Positions 41,144 to 50,211 of a stretch of 64,000 nt of DNA are shown one piece after another (position 1 is the first letter of the stretch; every line of letters begins with the position of its first letter). Both the position numbers and the translations under genes were made by a program. Source of the DNA: Pseudonocardia oceani (GTDB lineage: Bacteria; Actinomycetota; Actinomycetes; Mycobacteriales; Pseudonocardiaceae); the NCBI RefSeq assembly GCF_019263585.2, contig NZ_JADQDF010000001.1:4722501-4786500 (forward strand), written 5' to 3'. The notes beneath the pieces were generated by a model that was not told the origin of the DNA, did not search any database, and worked only from the letters and a program-made list of their open reading frames with translations.

Positions 41144-41501
41144 CGTCGACGACCGGCGTCGGCGGCGTGCGGGTGCGACGGGGGTCGCGGGCCGCGGACG
41201 GTCACGGCCTGAGCACGCATGGAGCGGACTCTACGGCGCTGCCCCTGCGGGGAGGAACACGCGCGACCGGTCCGGACGGGGCGGCGCGCCGCCGACGGTC
41301 GTCGGAGCTCAGGAGCCGACTACGAGCCTGCCCCGCGGCACCGGCGGTGCTCCATGAGGGTGGTGGTCGCGGCCGGGCGCGACACTCCGTCGGGCTCGCG
41401 CGCAGCAGCACGACCGTCTCGTTGCGAGCGAGATCGGCGGTGAAGATCTTCAGGTCGACATCGGTGCTGCAGGGCGTGAACGGGTGCCGAAGCGCAGGTG
41501 G
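41144..41501. other. Intergenic region with possible protein-fragment debris
   Basis: No complete gene is seen in these 358 bp. On the minus strand about 41375-41487 one frame reads STDVDLKIFTADLARNETVV then LLRASP, which faintly resembles the start of a cupin-fold protein before the frame decays. I would not name it. The rest holds the upstream region of the MFS gene. Confidence 0.35.
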
Positions 41502-42560
41502 TCAGCTCGCGAGCAGCTCCCGGAGGACACCGTCGATCCACCTCCGGTCGACGGCGTTGTCGCCGCTTCCCGCGAAGTGCCCCCACACCCCCGGGATCAC
41601 CCGCACCTCCCCGTCGGCGATGAACTGCGACGCGTACTCCTCGTCCTCCGGCGGGAAGTACAGGTCCTTGAGACCGGGCATGGCGATGAGCTTCGCCGTG
41701 ATCGACCGCAGCGCCGCGACGTGGTCGCCGTCGAAGCCCGGCGTCCGGCCGACGTCGCCGTGCTGCCAGGTCCACAGCATCGACAGCAGGTCGTTGACGT
41801 CGCGGCGGTCGAGGAAGTGCCCCTCCCAGTACTGCACGAGGAAGTCCTCGAGCGTCGGGAACGCCAGGTCGGCGCCGAGCCGGTGGGAGTGGCCCATGTC
41901 GGTGTAGACGCGGTCCCAGAAGAAGGCCTGGGAGAAGCCCCAGCCGGCGTAGACGCGGCCGGTGCGGCGCAGGTTGTCCTCGGGCTTCGTGTCGTAGAAC
42001 CCGCCCCGGAAGCCGTCACCGCCGGTCAGGGCGGCCTTCACGCCCTCCAGGAAGACGATGTTGTGCTCGCTGGTCTTCGACGACCCGCAGAACGGCGCGG
42101 CCCGCAGCACCATCCCGGGGTGGCTGACCGCCCACTGGTAGGTCTGTCCCGCGCCCATCGACCACCCGGTGACGAGCTGCAGCGTCTGGATCCCGAAGTG
42201 CCCCGCCACGAGCCGGTGCTGGGCCTCCACCTGGTCGTAGAAGGTGACCTTCGGGAAGTTCGCGCGGTCGTGCGGGGGCGGGGTGTTGCTCGGCGAGCTC
42301 GAGAGCCCGTTGCCGAGCATGTTCGGGACGACGATGAAGTACTTCCGCGGGTCGAGGGCCATGTCCTCGCCGATGAGCCACTCGTTGTCCCAGTGGAAGC
42401 CCGAGTACCAGGTCGGGTAGACGATCGCGTTGCTCTTGTCCGCGTTCAGCTCGCCGTAGGTCTTGTAGGCCAGGGTGGCGCCGGCGAGCGTCTCGCCGTG
42501 CTGGAGCGGGAAGTCGCCGAGGGCGAAGGTCTCGTAGTCCTGCACGAACTCTGCGGCCAT
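41502..42560 (-). CDS. Homoserine O-acetyltransferase-like (MetX-like) alpha/beta hydrolase
   Basis: A 352-residue alpha/beta protein. The start LQHGETLAGATLAYKTYGEL, NAIVYPTWYSGFHWDNEWLI and nucleophile VTGWSMGAGQTYQWA follow the MetX/Cys2 plan. The acid and His lie in GLKDLYFPPEDEEYA and PGVWGHFAGSGDN. It differs from true homoserine acetyltransferases in the middle region (GFYDTKPEDNLRRTGRVYAG), as do many alpha/beta fold hydrolases annotated from this family. AGGAG lies 8 bp before the ATG. The gene is alone on its strand, divergent from the SDR gene. The acyl substrate is unknown. Confidence 0.82.
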   Translation of the reverse strand: MAAEFVQDYETFALGDFPLQHGETLAGATLAYKTYGELNADKSNAIVYPTWYSGFHWDNEWLIGEDMALDPRKYFIVVPNMLGNGLSSSPSNTPPPHDRANFPKVTFYDQVEAQHRLVAGHFGIQTLQLVTGWSMGAGQTYQWAVSHPGMVLRAAPFCGSSKTSEHNIVFLEGVKAALTGGDGFRGGFYDTKPEDNLRRTGRVYAGWGFSQAFFWDRVYTDMGHSHRLGADLAFPTLEDFLVQYWEGHFLDRRDVNDLLSMLWTWQHGDVGRTPGFDGDHVAALRSITAKLIAMPGLKDLYFPPEDEEYASQFIADGEVRVIPGVWGHFAGSGDNAVDRRWIDGVLRELLAS

Positions 42561-42664
42561 CCGACACGCTCCTGGAGTTTCGCCGGAAACATTTTCCGAA
42601 GCACCGTATCGAGGCGCCGGGTGCCGCGTCCAGGTCGCCGGACGCCGTCGGCGACGATCCTCGG

Positions 42665-43408
42665 GTGGACGAGCTCAGGGACAAGGTCGTCGTCGTGACG
42701 GGCGGCAGCAGGGGCATGGGACGCGAGATGGTGCTCGCGTTCGCCGAGCGGGGTGCGCGCGTGGTGGTGGCCAGCCGCAAGCTGGACAACTGCGTGGCGG
42801 TCGCCGACGACGTCCGCAGTCGGTTCGGCGTCGAGGCGCTGCCGGTGGCGTTCAACGTCAGCGACTGGGGGGAGTGCGACCGGCTCGTCGAGACGGTCTA
42901 CGCCGAGTTCGGGCGCGTCGACGTGCTCGTCAACAACGCCGGGCTCTCGCCGCTGTACCCCGCCCTGGAGGAGGTCAGCGAGGCGCTGTTCGACAAGGTG
43001 GTGGCCGTCAACCTGCGCGGCCCGTTCCGGCTGACCGCGGTGATCGGGTCGCGGATGGCCCGCGACGGCGGCGGGTCGATCGTCAACATCGGCTCGATCG
43101 AGGCGATCCGGCCGTCGCCGCAGGCGCTGCCCTACGCGGCGGCGAAGGCGGGCCTGCACGTGCTGGGCGAGGGGTTCGCGCAGGCGTTCGGTCCGACCGT
43201 GCGGGTGAACACCGTGCAGGCCGGCCCGTTCCTGACCGACATCGCCGAGCACTGGCCCGAGGGCGTGCGGGAGTCGATGGAGGAGCAGGTGGCGCTGGGC
43301 CGGTGCGGCGACCCGCAGGAGATCGTGGGGGCGGTGCTGTTCTTCGCCACGTCGGCGTCGTCGTACGCCACGGGGGCCGTGCTGCGGGTGGACGGCGGGT
43401 GGCGCTGA
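42665..43408 (+). CDS. SDR family oxidoreductase (FabG/glucose-dehydrogenase-like)
   Basis: A 247-residue classical short-chain dehydrogenase: VVVTGGSRGMGREMVLAFAE (NAD(P)-binding TGGxxGMG), VDVLVNNAGLSPLYPAL, catalytic Ser in IVNIGSIEAIRPS, YAAAKAGLHVLGEGFAQAFG with Tyr-x3-Lys, TGAVLRVDGGW at the end. The GTG start is adopted because it gives the usual five residues before the first strand. It converges on the tandem TetR gene 18 bp away. The substrate, a secondary alcohol or ketone, is unknown. Confidence 0.88.
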   Translation: MDELRDKVVVVTGGSRGMGREMVLAFAERGARVVVASRKLDNCVAVADDVRSRFGVEALPVAFNVSDWGECDRLVETVYAEFGRVDVLVNNAGLSPLYPALEEVSEALFDKVVAVNLRGPFRLTAVIGSRMARDGGGSIVNIGSIEAIRPSPQALPYAAAKAGLHVLGEGFAQAFGPTVRVNTVQAGPFLTDIAEHWPEGVRESMEEQVALGRCGDPQEIVGAVLFFATSASSYATGAVLRVDGGWR

Positions 43409-43426
43409 CTCCGGAGGGAGCGCTGG

Positions 43427-44623
43427 TCAGGACCCGGCCGGACCGACGCCCAGCAGGTGCGCCGCCACGGCCCGGACCGCCGCCGGGAAGCCGGGGCGGC
43501 GGGCGAGGTGCGGCGTCTGCGCCCCGTCGTTGACGATCATCAGCACGGCCAGGACCCGGACCCGGGCCGCCGCGGCGTCGAGGTCGGGGCGCACGGCGCG
43601 CAGCAGCTCGGTCCACTCGGTGGCGTAGTCGTGCTGGGCCTGCAGCGCGCGCTGCCGACCGGCCTCGGGGAGCTGGCGGAGGTCGCCGAGCACGGTGTCG
43701 ACCAGGTCGGGGCGGCGCGTGGCCAGCCGCACCCAGCTGTCGAGGAGCCCGCGCAGCGCGCCGGCCTCGTCGTCCGCCGTGGCGAGCGCGGAGTCGAGCT
43801 CCATCCAGAGCCACTCGTTGCCGCGGTCGAGCGCCGCGAGCAGGAGGTCCTGCTTGCCGGGGAAGTGGTGGTAGACGCTGGGGCCCGCGATGCCGGCGGC
43901 CCTCCCGATGTCGTCGACGGTGACGGCGGCGAACCCGCGTTCGGAGAAGAGCGCGCTCGCCTCGCGCAGCACCCGCTCCCGGCGCGTCCGCGGCACCAGG
44001 CCGGCGCCGCGGGGCACCTCCCCGGCGCCCGACGCGTCGGTGACGGGCGCACCGACGACCCGCGCCACGACGTCGGCGAGCACGGCCTCGAACCGGGCGG
44101 GTTGCAGCTGGTGGAACGACACGCTCGACAGCGCGGCGAGCGCCGACCAGGACAGCAGGTCGGCCTGCTCGGCCGTCACGTCCGGGCGGTCGCGGGCGAT
44201 CCGGGCGGTGAGCAGGCGGGCGACCCCGCGCAGGTCGGCGCGTACCTCCCGGCGCAGGTCGACCGGCAGCAGCCGCGCCTCCCGCTGCCACAGGACCCCG
44301 GCCTCCCGGTGGGCGAGCGTGACGGCGGCCAGCTCCCGCGCGAGCTCGTCGGGCGACCACTCGTCCGAGGCGGCGAGGCACTCCGCGGTGGGGGCCAGCG
44401 CGGCGCGCGCCGCCGCCACGAACAGGTCGGTCTTGCCGGGGAAGTGCCGGTACAGCGCCGACGGCGCGACGTTCACCGCGGCGGCGATGTCGCTCATGGA
44501 CACCCCGGCGTACCCGACGCGGTGGAACAGCTCGACGGCCGCAGCGACGATCAGTGCCCGCCGGTTGCGCGGGCGGGTGCCGCGGGCGGGGGTGGGCTGG
44601 GACACGGCCGTCAACCTAGCCAC
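43427..44623 (-). CDS. Tandem TetR regulator: two complete TetR units in one chain
   Basis: A 398-residue protein with two TetR modules. The first helix-turn-helix is at about residues 20-65 (AAAVELFHRVGYAGVSMSDI, NVAPSALYRHFPGKTDL) with its own ligand domain. A second starts near 205 (RERVLREASALFSERGFAAV, AGPSVYHHFPGKQDLLL) and has a second C-terminal domain. Each half is about the size of a normal TetR monomer, so the chain may act as an intramolecular dimer. The start is GTG 44623 or TTG 44614; GAGGAG favours the latter. The targets are unknown; the acyl-CoA synthetase at 45121 lies upstream. Confidence 0.85.
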   Translation of the reverse strand: MARLTAVSQPTPARGTRPRNRRALIVAAAVELFHRVGYAGVSMSDIAAAVNVAPSALYRHFPGKTDLFVAAARAALAPTAECLAASDEWSPDELARELAAVTLAHREAGVLWQREARLLPVDLRREVRADLRGVARLLTARIARDRPDVTAEQADLLSWSALAALSSVSFHQLQPARFEAVLADVVARVVGAPVTDASGAGEVPRGAGLVPRTRRERVLREASALFSERGFAAVTVDDIGRAAGIAGPSVYHHFPGKQDLLLAALDRGNEWLWMELDSALATADDEAGALRGLLDSWVRLATRRPDLVDTVLGDLRQLPEAGRQRALQAQHDYATEWTELLRAVRPDLDAAAARVRVLAVLMIVNDGAQTPHLARRPGFPAAVRAVAAHLLGVGPAGS

Positions 44624-44626
44624 TCC

Positions 44627-44993
44627 TCACGCGCCGAACCCGCCGCCGCACACCAGCGTCTGCGCGCTGACGCAGTCGGACTCGGGCAGGCGCAGCAGGT
44701 ACACCGCGCCCGCCGCCTCCGCGCCGACGACCCGGTGGAGCAGTTGTTGCCCACGTTGACGGCCGGGATCCCGGTCTGCCCGACGCGGTACAGCGCGGCT
44801 GCACGTTCGTCGAATCCTCCTACACATAGCCGACATGAGCCTGCTGCACGGCGGAGTGCTCGACGCCGGCGTCGGAGAGCGCGGCCCGCACGGCCCGCTC
44901 GCCCGTCACGTCGAAGGGCTCGCTCCTGCTCCGCGTCGCGACGGGGATCATCCCCACCCCGACCACCCGCGCGCGCTGGTCATCTCCGGACAC
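44627..44993 (-). pseudogene. Thiolase 5' fragment joined to an SDR 3' fragment
   Basis: From GTG 44993 the minus strand reads VVGVGMIPVATRSRSEPFDV and VQQAHVGYV, the start of an SCPx/thiolase-like lipid-transfer protein. After an in-frame stop and a one-base shift it continues ALYRVGQTGIPAVNVGNNCS, TGSSA, which includes the active-site Cys. It then joins in another frame to YLLRLPESDCVSAQTLVCGG, GFGA, the C-terminus of a short-chain dehydrogenase. This is deletion debris of two genes and makes no enzyme. The same organism has an intact thiolase at 60208. Confidence 0.7.
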
Positions 44994-45062
44994 CTTCCTC
45001 GAGCCGCGTCCGCCGGCGGCGCCGCCGGCCCGGCCGACGGTAGAGGCTGCGCGATCCATTGA

Positions 45063-45084
45063 CTAGTGACGATTCACATACTAG
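45063..45084. promoter_or_regulatory. Possible operator/promoter before the acyl-CoA synthetase
   Basis: GTGA-CGAT-TCAC (45066-45077) is a short inverted repeat flanked by CTAG at 45063 and 45081, about 40 bp before the start. It may bind the tandem TetR protein. Weak evidence. Confidence 0.25.
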
Positions 45085-45120
45085 CTTTCGTCCGCATCAC
45101 CCCACCGGCGAGGAGATGGC

Positions 45121-46668
45121 ATGCACATCACCCAGGCACTCCACCGAGCGGTGCAGCAGGCGCCGGACCTGCCGGCCACGGTCTTCGGGGAGCGCACGCG
45201 CACCTGGGCGGAGTGCGCCGACCGCGTCGCCCGCCTCGCCGCGGCGCTGCGCGGACTGGGGGTGGCCTCCGGCGACCGGGTCGGGATCCTCGCCCTGAAC
45301 TCCGACCGCTACCACGAGTACCTGCTCGCCGTGCCGTGGGCCGACGCCGTCCTCAACCCGGCCAACGTCCGGTGGAGCGCCGCGGAGATCGCCTACTCGC
45401 TGGCCGACTCCGGCACCCGCGTGCTGCTGGTCGACGACGCGTTCGCCCCGATGCTCCCCGCGCTGCGCGCCGCTCACCCGGACCTGGGCACCGTGATCCA
45501 CTGCGGCGAGGCCCCGGCACCCGACGGCATGCTCTCCTACGAGGAGCTCGTGGCCGCGCACGAGCCCGTCGAGGACGCCTTCCGCGGCGGGGAGGCGCTG
45601 GCCGGCATCTTCTACACCGGTGGCACGACCGGCTCGCCCAAGGGCGTGATGCTCAGCCACGACAACATGATCATCTCGGCGCTGGGCACCACCGCGAGCG
45701 GCAACTTCATGACGCCCGGTGGGCGCACGCTGCACGCCGCGCCGATGTTCCACCTCGCCGATCTCGCGGCCTGGACCGCCCGCTGCCTGGTCGGCGGCAC
45801 CCACGTCATCGTCCCGGCGTTCGAGCCGGCCGCGGTGGCCGCCGCCGTCGAGACCCACCGCGCCGACGACGCCCTGCTGGTGCCGCTGATGATCCAGGTG
45901 CTGGCCGACAGCCCGGTCGTCCGGGCCGCCGACCTGTCGAGCATGCGCCGGGTGCTCTACGGCGCCTCGCCCATCTCCGAGGCCGTGCTCGACCGCGCGG
46001 CGAAGATCCTGCCGACCGCGGAGTTCACGCAGGCCTACGGCATGACCGAGCTGTCCCCGGTGGCCACGCTGCTCGACCCGGCCGACCACGCCCACCCCAC
46101 CCGGCGGCGCTCCGCGGGCCGGGCGGCGCCGCACTCCCTGGTCCGGATCGTCGACGTCGACGACGTCGAGGTGCCGCGCGGCACCGTCGGCGAGGTCGTG
46201 GTCCGCGGCGGGCACGTCATGCTCGGCTACTGGAACCGCCCCGAGGAGACGGCCGCGGCGCTGCGCGGCGGCTGGATGCACACCGGCGACGGTGCCTACA
46301 TGGACGAGGACGGCTACGTCTTCGTCGTCGACCGGCTCAAGGACATGATCGTCTCGGGCGGGGAGAACGTGTACTCGGCGGAGGTCGAGAACGCCCTCGC
46401 CCGCCACCCCGCCGTCGCGAGCTGTGCCGTGATCGGGGTGCCCGACGACGAGTGGGGCGAGCGGGTGCACGCCGTGGTCGTCCTGCAGCCGGGAGCGGGG
46501 TCGAGCGCCGCGGAGCTCCGCGAGCACGCCAAGACCCTCATCGCCGGGTACAAGGCTCCGCGCACCGTCGAGTTCGTCGACGCCCTGCCGGTGTCGGGGG
46601 CCGGGAAGATCCTCAAGCGCGAGCTGCGGGCGCGGTACTGGGCCGACGCCGACCGGCAGGTGCACTGA
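45121..46668 (+). CDS. Acyl-CoA synthetase (AMP-forming, ANL superfamily)
   Basis: A 515-residue acid-CoA ligase. AMP-binding motifs are FYTGGTTGSPKGVMLSHDN, YGMTELSPVATL and WMHTGDGAYMDEDGY; VVDRLKDMIVSGGENVYSAE is the hinge and the catalytic Lys is in SGAGKILKRELR. All core motifs are intact. GAGGAG lies just before the ATG. It makes an acyl-CoA from a fatty or aryl acid with ATP. The neighbours (tandem TetR, thiolase debris, SDR) suggest a former beta-oxidation-like cluster. Chain specificity is not readable. 144 bp separate it from the P450 gene. Confidence 0.9.
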   Translation: MHITQALHRAVQQAPDLPATVFGERTRTWAECADRVARLAAALRGLGVASGDRVGILALNSDRYHEYLLAVPWADAVLNPANVRWSAAEIAYSLADSGTRVLLVDDAFAPMLPALRAAHPDLGTVIHCGEAPAPDGMLSYEELVAAHEPVEDAFRGGEALAGIFYTGGTTGSPKGVMLSHDNMIISALGTTASGNFMTPGGRTLHAAPMFHLADLAAWTARCLVGGTHVIVPAFEPAAVAAAVETHRADDALLVPLMIQVLADSPVVRAADLSSMRRVLYGASPISEAVLDRAAKILPTAEFTQAYGMTELSPVATLLDPADHAHPTRRRSAGRAAPHSLVRIVDVDDVEVPRGTVGEVVVRGGHVMLGYWNRPEETAAALRGGWMHTGDGAYMDEDGYVFVVDRLKDMIVSGGENVYSAEVENALARHPAVASCAVIGVPDDEWGERVHAVVVLQPGAGSSAAELREHAKTLIAGYKAPRTVEFVDALPVSGAGKILKRELRARYWADADRQVH

Positions 46669-46812
46669 CGCTGCGCCGTGACGCACGCTGCCACCAGCGT
46701 GGCTGACGCGCCCGGTGGGTGCGGCGTCCCTGGCCGGGTAGCCGGACCCGCACGGAGGGCTTGCACGCTCCGGCCGGCGTGTGACCGGGAGGAGGAGGGG
46801 TACGCGGCCGGG

Positions 46813-48024
46813 ATGGACCGCGACCGCACGCTCGACCTCGTCCGCACCGGCTACCCCTGGGGGGAGCGCGTGCGCGGCGGTGCCTCCGTCGTCCGCACGC
46901 GGCTGCTGGGCCGCCGCGCCGTCGTCGTGGCCGGCCCCGAGGGGGTCCGCCGGTTCTACGACCCGCGCCTGCGCCGGCGCGGCGCGTTCCCCCTGCCGAT
47001 CAAGCTCGTCCTGTTCGGGCCGGGGACGGTGCACGGGCTCGACGACGCCGAGCACCACCTCCGCAAGTCGCTGTTCCTCGGGGTGATCACCCCGGAGACG
47101 GTGGCCGCGCTCGGGACGCGCGCCGAGCAGGTGTGGGAGTCGACGATCCGGGACTGGGCGGGCCGCGACCGCGTGGTGCTGTTCGACGAGGCCGTGCAGG
47201 TCCTCGCCCGCTCCGTGCTGCCGTGGGCCGGCGTGCCGGTGGAACCCGACGAGCTGCCGCTCCGGGCCCGGCAGCTCGCCACCGTGCTGCAGGGCTTCGC
47301 CGCTCCGGGCCCCGACTACGTCCGCGCGGTCGCGGCGCGGCTGCAGGTCGGGCGCTGGGCGAAGCGGCTGGTCCGCCGCACCCGCGCGGGCGAGATCGAC
47401 CCGCCCGCGGGCACCGCCCTGCGCGCGGCGGCGGAGGCGCGCGACACCCGGGGCCGGCTGCTGCCGCTGCGGGTCGCGGCGACGTCGCTGCTCAACGTCG
47501 TGCGCCCGACCGTCGCGGTGGCCTGGTTCGTCGCGTTCGCGGGGGCGGCGCTGCACGAGCACCCGCAGTGGCGCGAGCGCATCGCGGGCGGGGACGAGGC
47601 CGCGGTCGAGGCGTTCGCCCACGAGGTGCGGCGGTTCTACCCGTTCGTGCCGGTGCTGGCGGCGCGGGCGCGGAGCACGCAGGACGTCCTGGGGCAGCGG
47701 GTGCGCCGCGGCGGCCTGGTCGTCCTCGACGTGCACGGCACCGACCACGACCCGGCGCACTGGACCGACCCGGGGACCTTCGACCCCGGGCGGTTCCTGC
47801 AGGGCCCGGTGGACCCCGACACCCTGGTGCCCCAGGGCGGCGGCGACGTCCGGACCGGGCACCGCTGCCCGGGCGAGGGCGTCACGCTCACCATGATCGC
47901 CGTGGCGGTTCGGGCGCTGGCGCACCACGCGGGCGCGCTGCCCCCGCAGGACCTCGGCTACGACGTATCGCGGATCCCGACCCACCCCCGCAGCGGGGTG
48001 GTCCTCACCCCGTCGGGGTCGTGA
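46813..48024 (+). CDS. Cytochrome P450 of the CYP152 peroxygenase type
   Basis: A 403-residue P450 resembling CYP152 fatty-acid peroxygenases (P450 BS-beta, OleT). Family features are the start DRTLDLVRTGYPWGERVRGG, the I-helix Arg-Pro in LLNVVRPTVAVAWFVAF where other P450s have the acid-alcohol pair, and the heme region PQGGGDVRTGHRCPGEG with the Cys ligand. CYP152 enzymes use H2O2 to hydroxylate or decarboxylate fatty acids, so no ferredoxin gene is needed and none is adjacent. A GGAGGAGG lies rather far (about 14 bp) from the ATG. It overlaps the next gene by 4 bp (GTGA). Confidence 0.85.
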   Translation: MDRDRTLDLVRTGYPWGERVRGGASVVRTRLLGRRAVVVAGPEGVRRFYDPRLRRRGAFPLPIKLVLFGPGTVHGLDDAEHHLRKSLFLGVITPETVAALGTRAEQVWESTIRDWAGRDRVVLFDEAVQVLARSVLPWAGVPVEPDELPLRARQLATVLQGFAAPGPDYVRAVAARLQVGRWAKRLVRRTRAGEIDPPAGTALRAAAEARDTRGRLLPLRVAATSLLNVVRPTVAVAWFVAFAGAALHEHPQWRERIAGGDEAAVEAFAHEVRRFYPFVPVLAARARSTQDVLGQRVRRGGLVVLDVHGTDHDPAHWTDPGTFDPGRFLQGPVDPDTLVPQGGGDVRTGHRCPGEGVTLTMIAVAVRALAHHAGALPPQDLGYDVSRIPTHPRSGVVLTPSGS

Positions 48025-49631
48025 GCGCCCGCACCGCGGACGCCGTGGTCGTCGGGGGCGGCCACCACGGGCTCGTGGCCGCCAACGTCCTCGCCGACGC
48101 CGGCTGGGACGTCTGCCTGCTGGAGGCGTCCGACGACGTCGGGGGCGCGGTCCGCTCCACGGAGCTGCACCCGGGGTTCACCGCGGACCTCTACAGCGCC
48201 TTCCACCCGCTCGCGCACGCGTCGCCGGTGCTGCGGGCGATGGAGCTGGAGCGCCACGGGCTGCGCTGGGCGCACGCCCCCGCCGTGCTGGCCCACCTGC
48301 TGGGCCCCGACGACGGGCGGGTCGCGGTGCTGCACCGCGACCGCGAGCGCACCGCGGCCGGGCTCGACGAGCACGCCGCCGGCGACGGCGAGGCGTGGCT
48401 CGCGCTGTGCCGGCAGTGGGACGTCATCGGTGAGCCGGTGCTGCGGAGCCTGTTCGCCGCGTTCCCGCCGGTGCGCGGCCCGGTCGACCTGCTGCGCCGG
48501 ATCGGCACCGCCGAGGCGCTGCGCCTGGTGCGGTTCCTGCTCCTGCCGACCACGCGGATGGGCGAGGAGCTGTTCCGCGGCGAGCCCGCGCGCCTGCTGC
48601 TGGCCGGGAACGCGATGCACGCCGACGTCCCGCCCACCGCACCCGGCAGCGGCGTGCTCGGCTGGCTGCTGGCGATGCTCGGCCAGCAGCACGGCTTCCC
48701 GGCCCCGGTGGGCGGGGCGGGCGCGCTCGCGGCGGCGCTCGCCGCCCGGGCGACGGCGGCCGGCGCCGACATCCGCACCGGGCAGCGCGTCGAGCGCATC
48801 GACGTGCGGGGCGGGCGGGCGGTCGCCGTGCGCACCGCCGCCGGCCTGACCGTGCACGCGCGCCGCGCCGTGGTGGCCGACGTGTCCGCGCCCAGCCTCT
48901 ACGGCGACCTCCTGCCCGCCGACGCCGTGCCGTCCCGGCTGCGCGCCGACCTGGAACGCTTCGCCTGGGACACCCCGGTGCTCAAGCTGAACTGGGCGCT
49001 GGACCGGCCGATCCCGTGGCGGGCGGGCGCCGCGGCCGGTGCCGGCACCGTGCACCTCGGCGCGGACGCGAACGGCCTGGTGCGCTGGGACGCCGACCTG
49101 GAGACGGGCACGCTGCCGGCGTCGCCGTTCCTGCTGCTCGGCCAGATGACGACGACCGACCCGACGCGGTCTCCGGCCGGCACCGAGAGCGCGTGGGCCT
49201 ACACCCACCTGCCCCGCGGCGTCGCCGGCGACGCGGCCGCCGACGAGCTCGCGGGCCGCGTCGACGCGGTGCTGGAGGCGCACGCCCCGGGGTTCTCCGC
49301 CGCCGTCGTGTCGCGGACGGTGCAGCGCCCCGGCGACCTGGAGGCGGCCGACGCGAACCTGGTGCACGGCGCGGTCAACGGCGGCACCGCGCAGCTGTTC
49401 CAGCAGCTCGTGTTCCGGCCCGTCCCGGGCTTCGCGCGGGCGACGACGCCGGTGCAGGGCCTGTACCTCGGCAGCGCGTCGGCGCACCCCGGCGGCGGCG
49501 TGCACGGGATCTGCGGCTGGGTCGCCGCCCGCAGCGCCCTGGCCGACCACGGGGCGCTCGGACCGGTGCGGCGGCGGGTGCGCGCGGCCGCGACCGGACT
49601 GGTCTACGGGGAGCGCCGCTCGGCGAGGTAG
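48021..49631 (+). CDS. CrtI-like NAD(P)/FAD-dependent oxidoreductase
   Basis: A 536-residue flavoprotein of the phytoene-desaturase-like family: DAVVVGGGHHGLVAANVLAD, LLEASDDVGGAVRSTELHPG, and the C-terminal GLYLGSASAHPGGGVHGICG. The start is a GTG overlapping the P450 stop codon, so the two are coupled. Many actinobacterial proteins of this type have unknown substrates and act on hydrophobic molecules. With the CYP152-like enzyme and the SRPBCC protein it may oxidise a lipid or polyene. The 3' end overlaps the convergent SRPBCC gene by 28 bp. Confidence 0.85.
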   Translation: MSARTADAVVVGGGHHGLVAANVLADAGWDVCLLEASDDVGGAVRSTELHPGFTADLYSAFHPLAHASPVLRAMELERHGLRWAHAPAVLAHLLGPDDGRVAVLHRDRERTAAGLDEHAAGDGEAWLALCRQWDVIGEPVLRSLFAAFPPVRGPVDLLRRIGTAEALRLVRFLLLPTTRMGEELFRGEPARLLLAGNAMHADVPPTAPGSGVLGWLLAMLGQQHGFPAPVGGAGALAAALAARATAAGADIRTGQRVERIDVRGGRAVAVRTAAGLTVHARRAVVADVSAPSLYGDLLPADAVPSRLRADLERFAWDTPVLKLNWALDRPIPWRAGAAAGAGTVHLGADANGLVRWDADLETGTLPASPFLLLGQMTTTDPTRSPAGTESAWAYTHLPRGVAGDAAADELAGRVDAVLEAHAPGFSAAVVSRTVQRPGDLEAADANLVHGAVNGGTAQLFQQLVFRPVPGFARATTPVQGLYLGSASAHPGGGVHGICGWVAARSALADHGALGPVRRRVRAAATGLVYGERRSAR

Positions 49632-50044
49632 GCGAGCCGGCGCAGCGACTCGACGTTGCGCGGAGCCATCAGCGCATACCGCACGGGCCGGATCAGCAGC
49701 CGTCCCGGACCCGCGGTGATCTCCTCGCGCATCGTGATCTCGCACCCGCCGTCGGGCGCCTGCTCCAGCAGCAGGTGCACCTGGACCTCGCCCGTCGGCC
49801 AGCCGCGGCCGCGCAGCCGCAGCTCGCTGCCGGGGCGGCTGTCCAGCACGTGGGTGGTGTCGTCGATCAGGGCCGGCCACAGGCCGAGCGAGTGGAGCAG
49901 CCGTGCGCCGGGCGCGGGCCAGTCCGTGCTCACCGCCCGCATCCGGGCGGCCCCGACGACCCACAGCGGGTAGGACCAGCCGTCCGCCAGCACCGCCCAC
50001 ACCGCCCCGACCGTCGCCCGCGTCCGCCGCCGCACCTCCACCAT
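49604..50044 (-). CDS. SRPBCC family protein
   Basis: A 146-residue START/polyketide-cyclase-like protein: the first strand VEVRRRTRATVGAVWAVLAD, GWSYPLWVVGAARMRAVSTD, ALIDDTTHVLDSRPGSELRL, ITMREEITAGPGRLLIRPV. The fold is a hydrophobic-ligand cup. It is convergent with the CrtI-like gene (28-bp overlap), which keeps it in the same small lipid-like cluster. No strong ribosome-binding site precedes the ATG. Ligand unknown. Confidence 0.78.
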   Translation of the reverse strand: MVEVRRRTRATVGAVWAVLADGWSYPLWVVGAARMRAVSTDWPAPGARLLHSLGLWPALIDDTTHVLDSRPGSELRLRGRGWPTGEVQVHLLLEQAPDGGCEITMREEITAGPGRLLIRPVRYALMAPRNVESLRRLAYLAERRSP

Positions 50045-50211
50045 GTGCCCGGGGTGACCGGTCCGCAGCGGTCCAGTCGCGATCGCGGTGCCGGTGGCAG
50101 GACGTGCGTCACGATCGCGTCACGGTGGTGTGGCCGCGCCGGCAGCGGACACCCTCCATGCGCCCCGCCCGACGGGCGGGGGACGGACCGCGGCACACGG
50201 AGGAGGACGAC

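Noticed and set aside
41375..41487. Possible cupin-domain gene fragment on the minus strand
   Set aside because: The likeness is limited to about 25 residues with no metal-binding histidines, too little to call.
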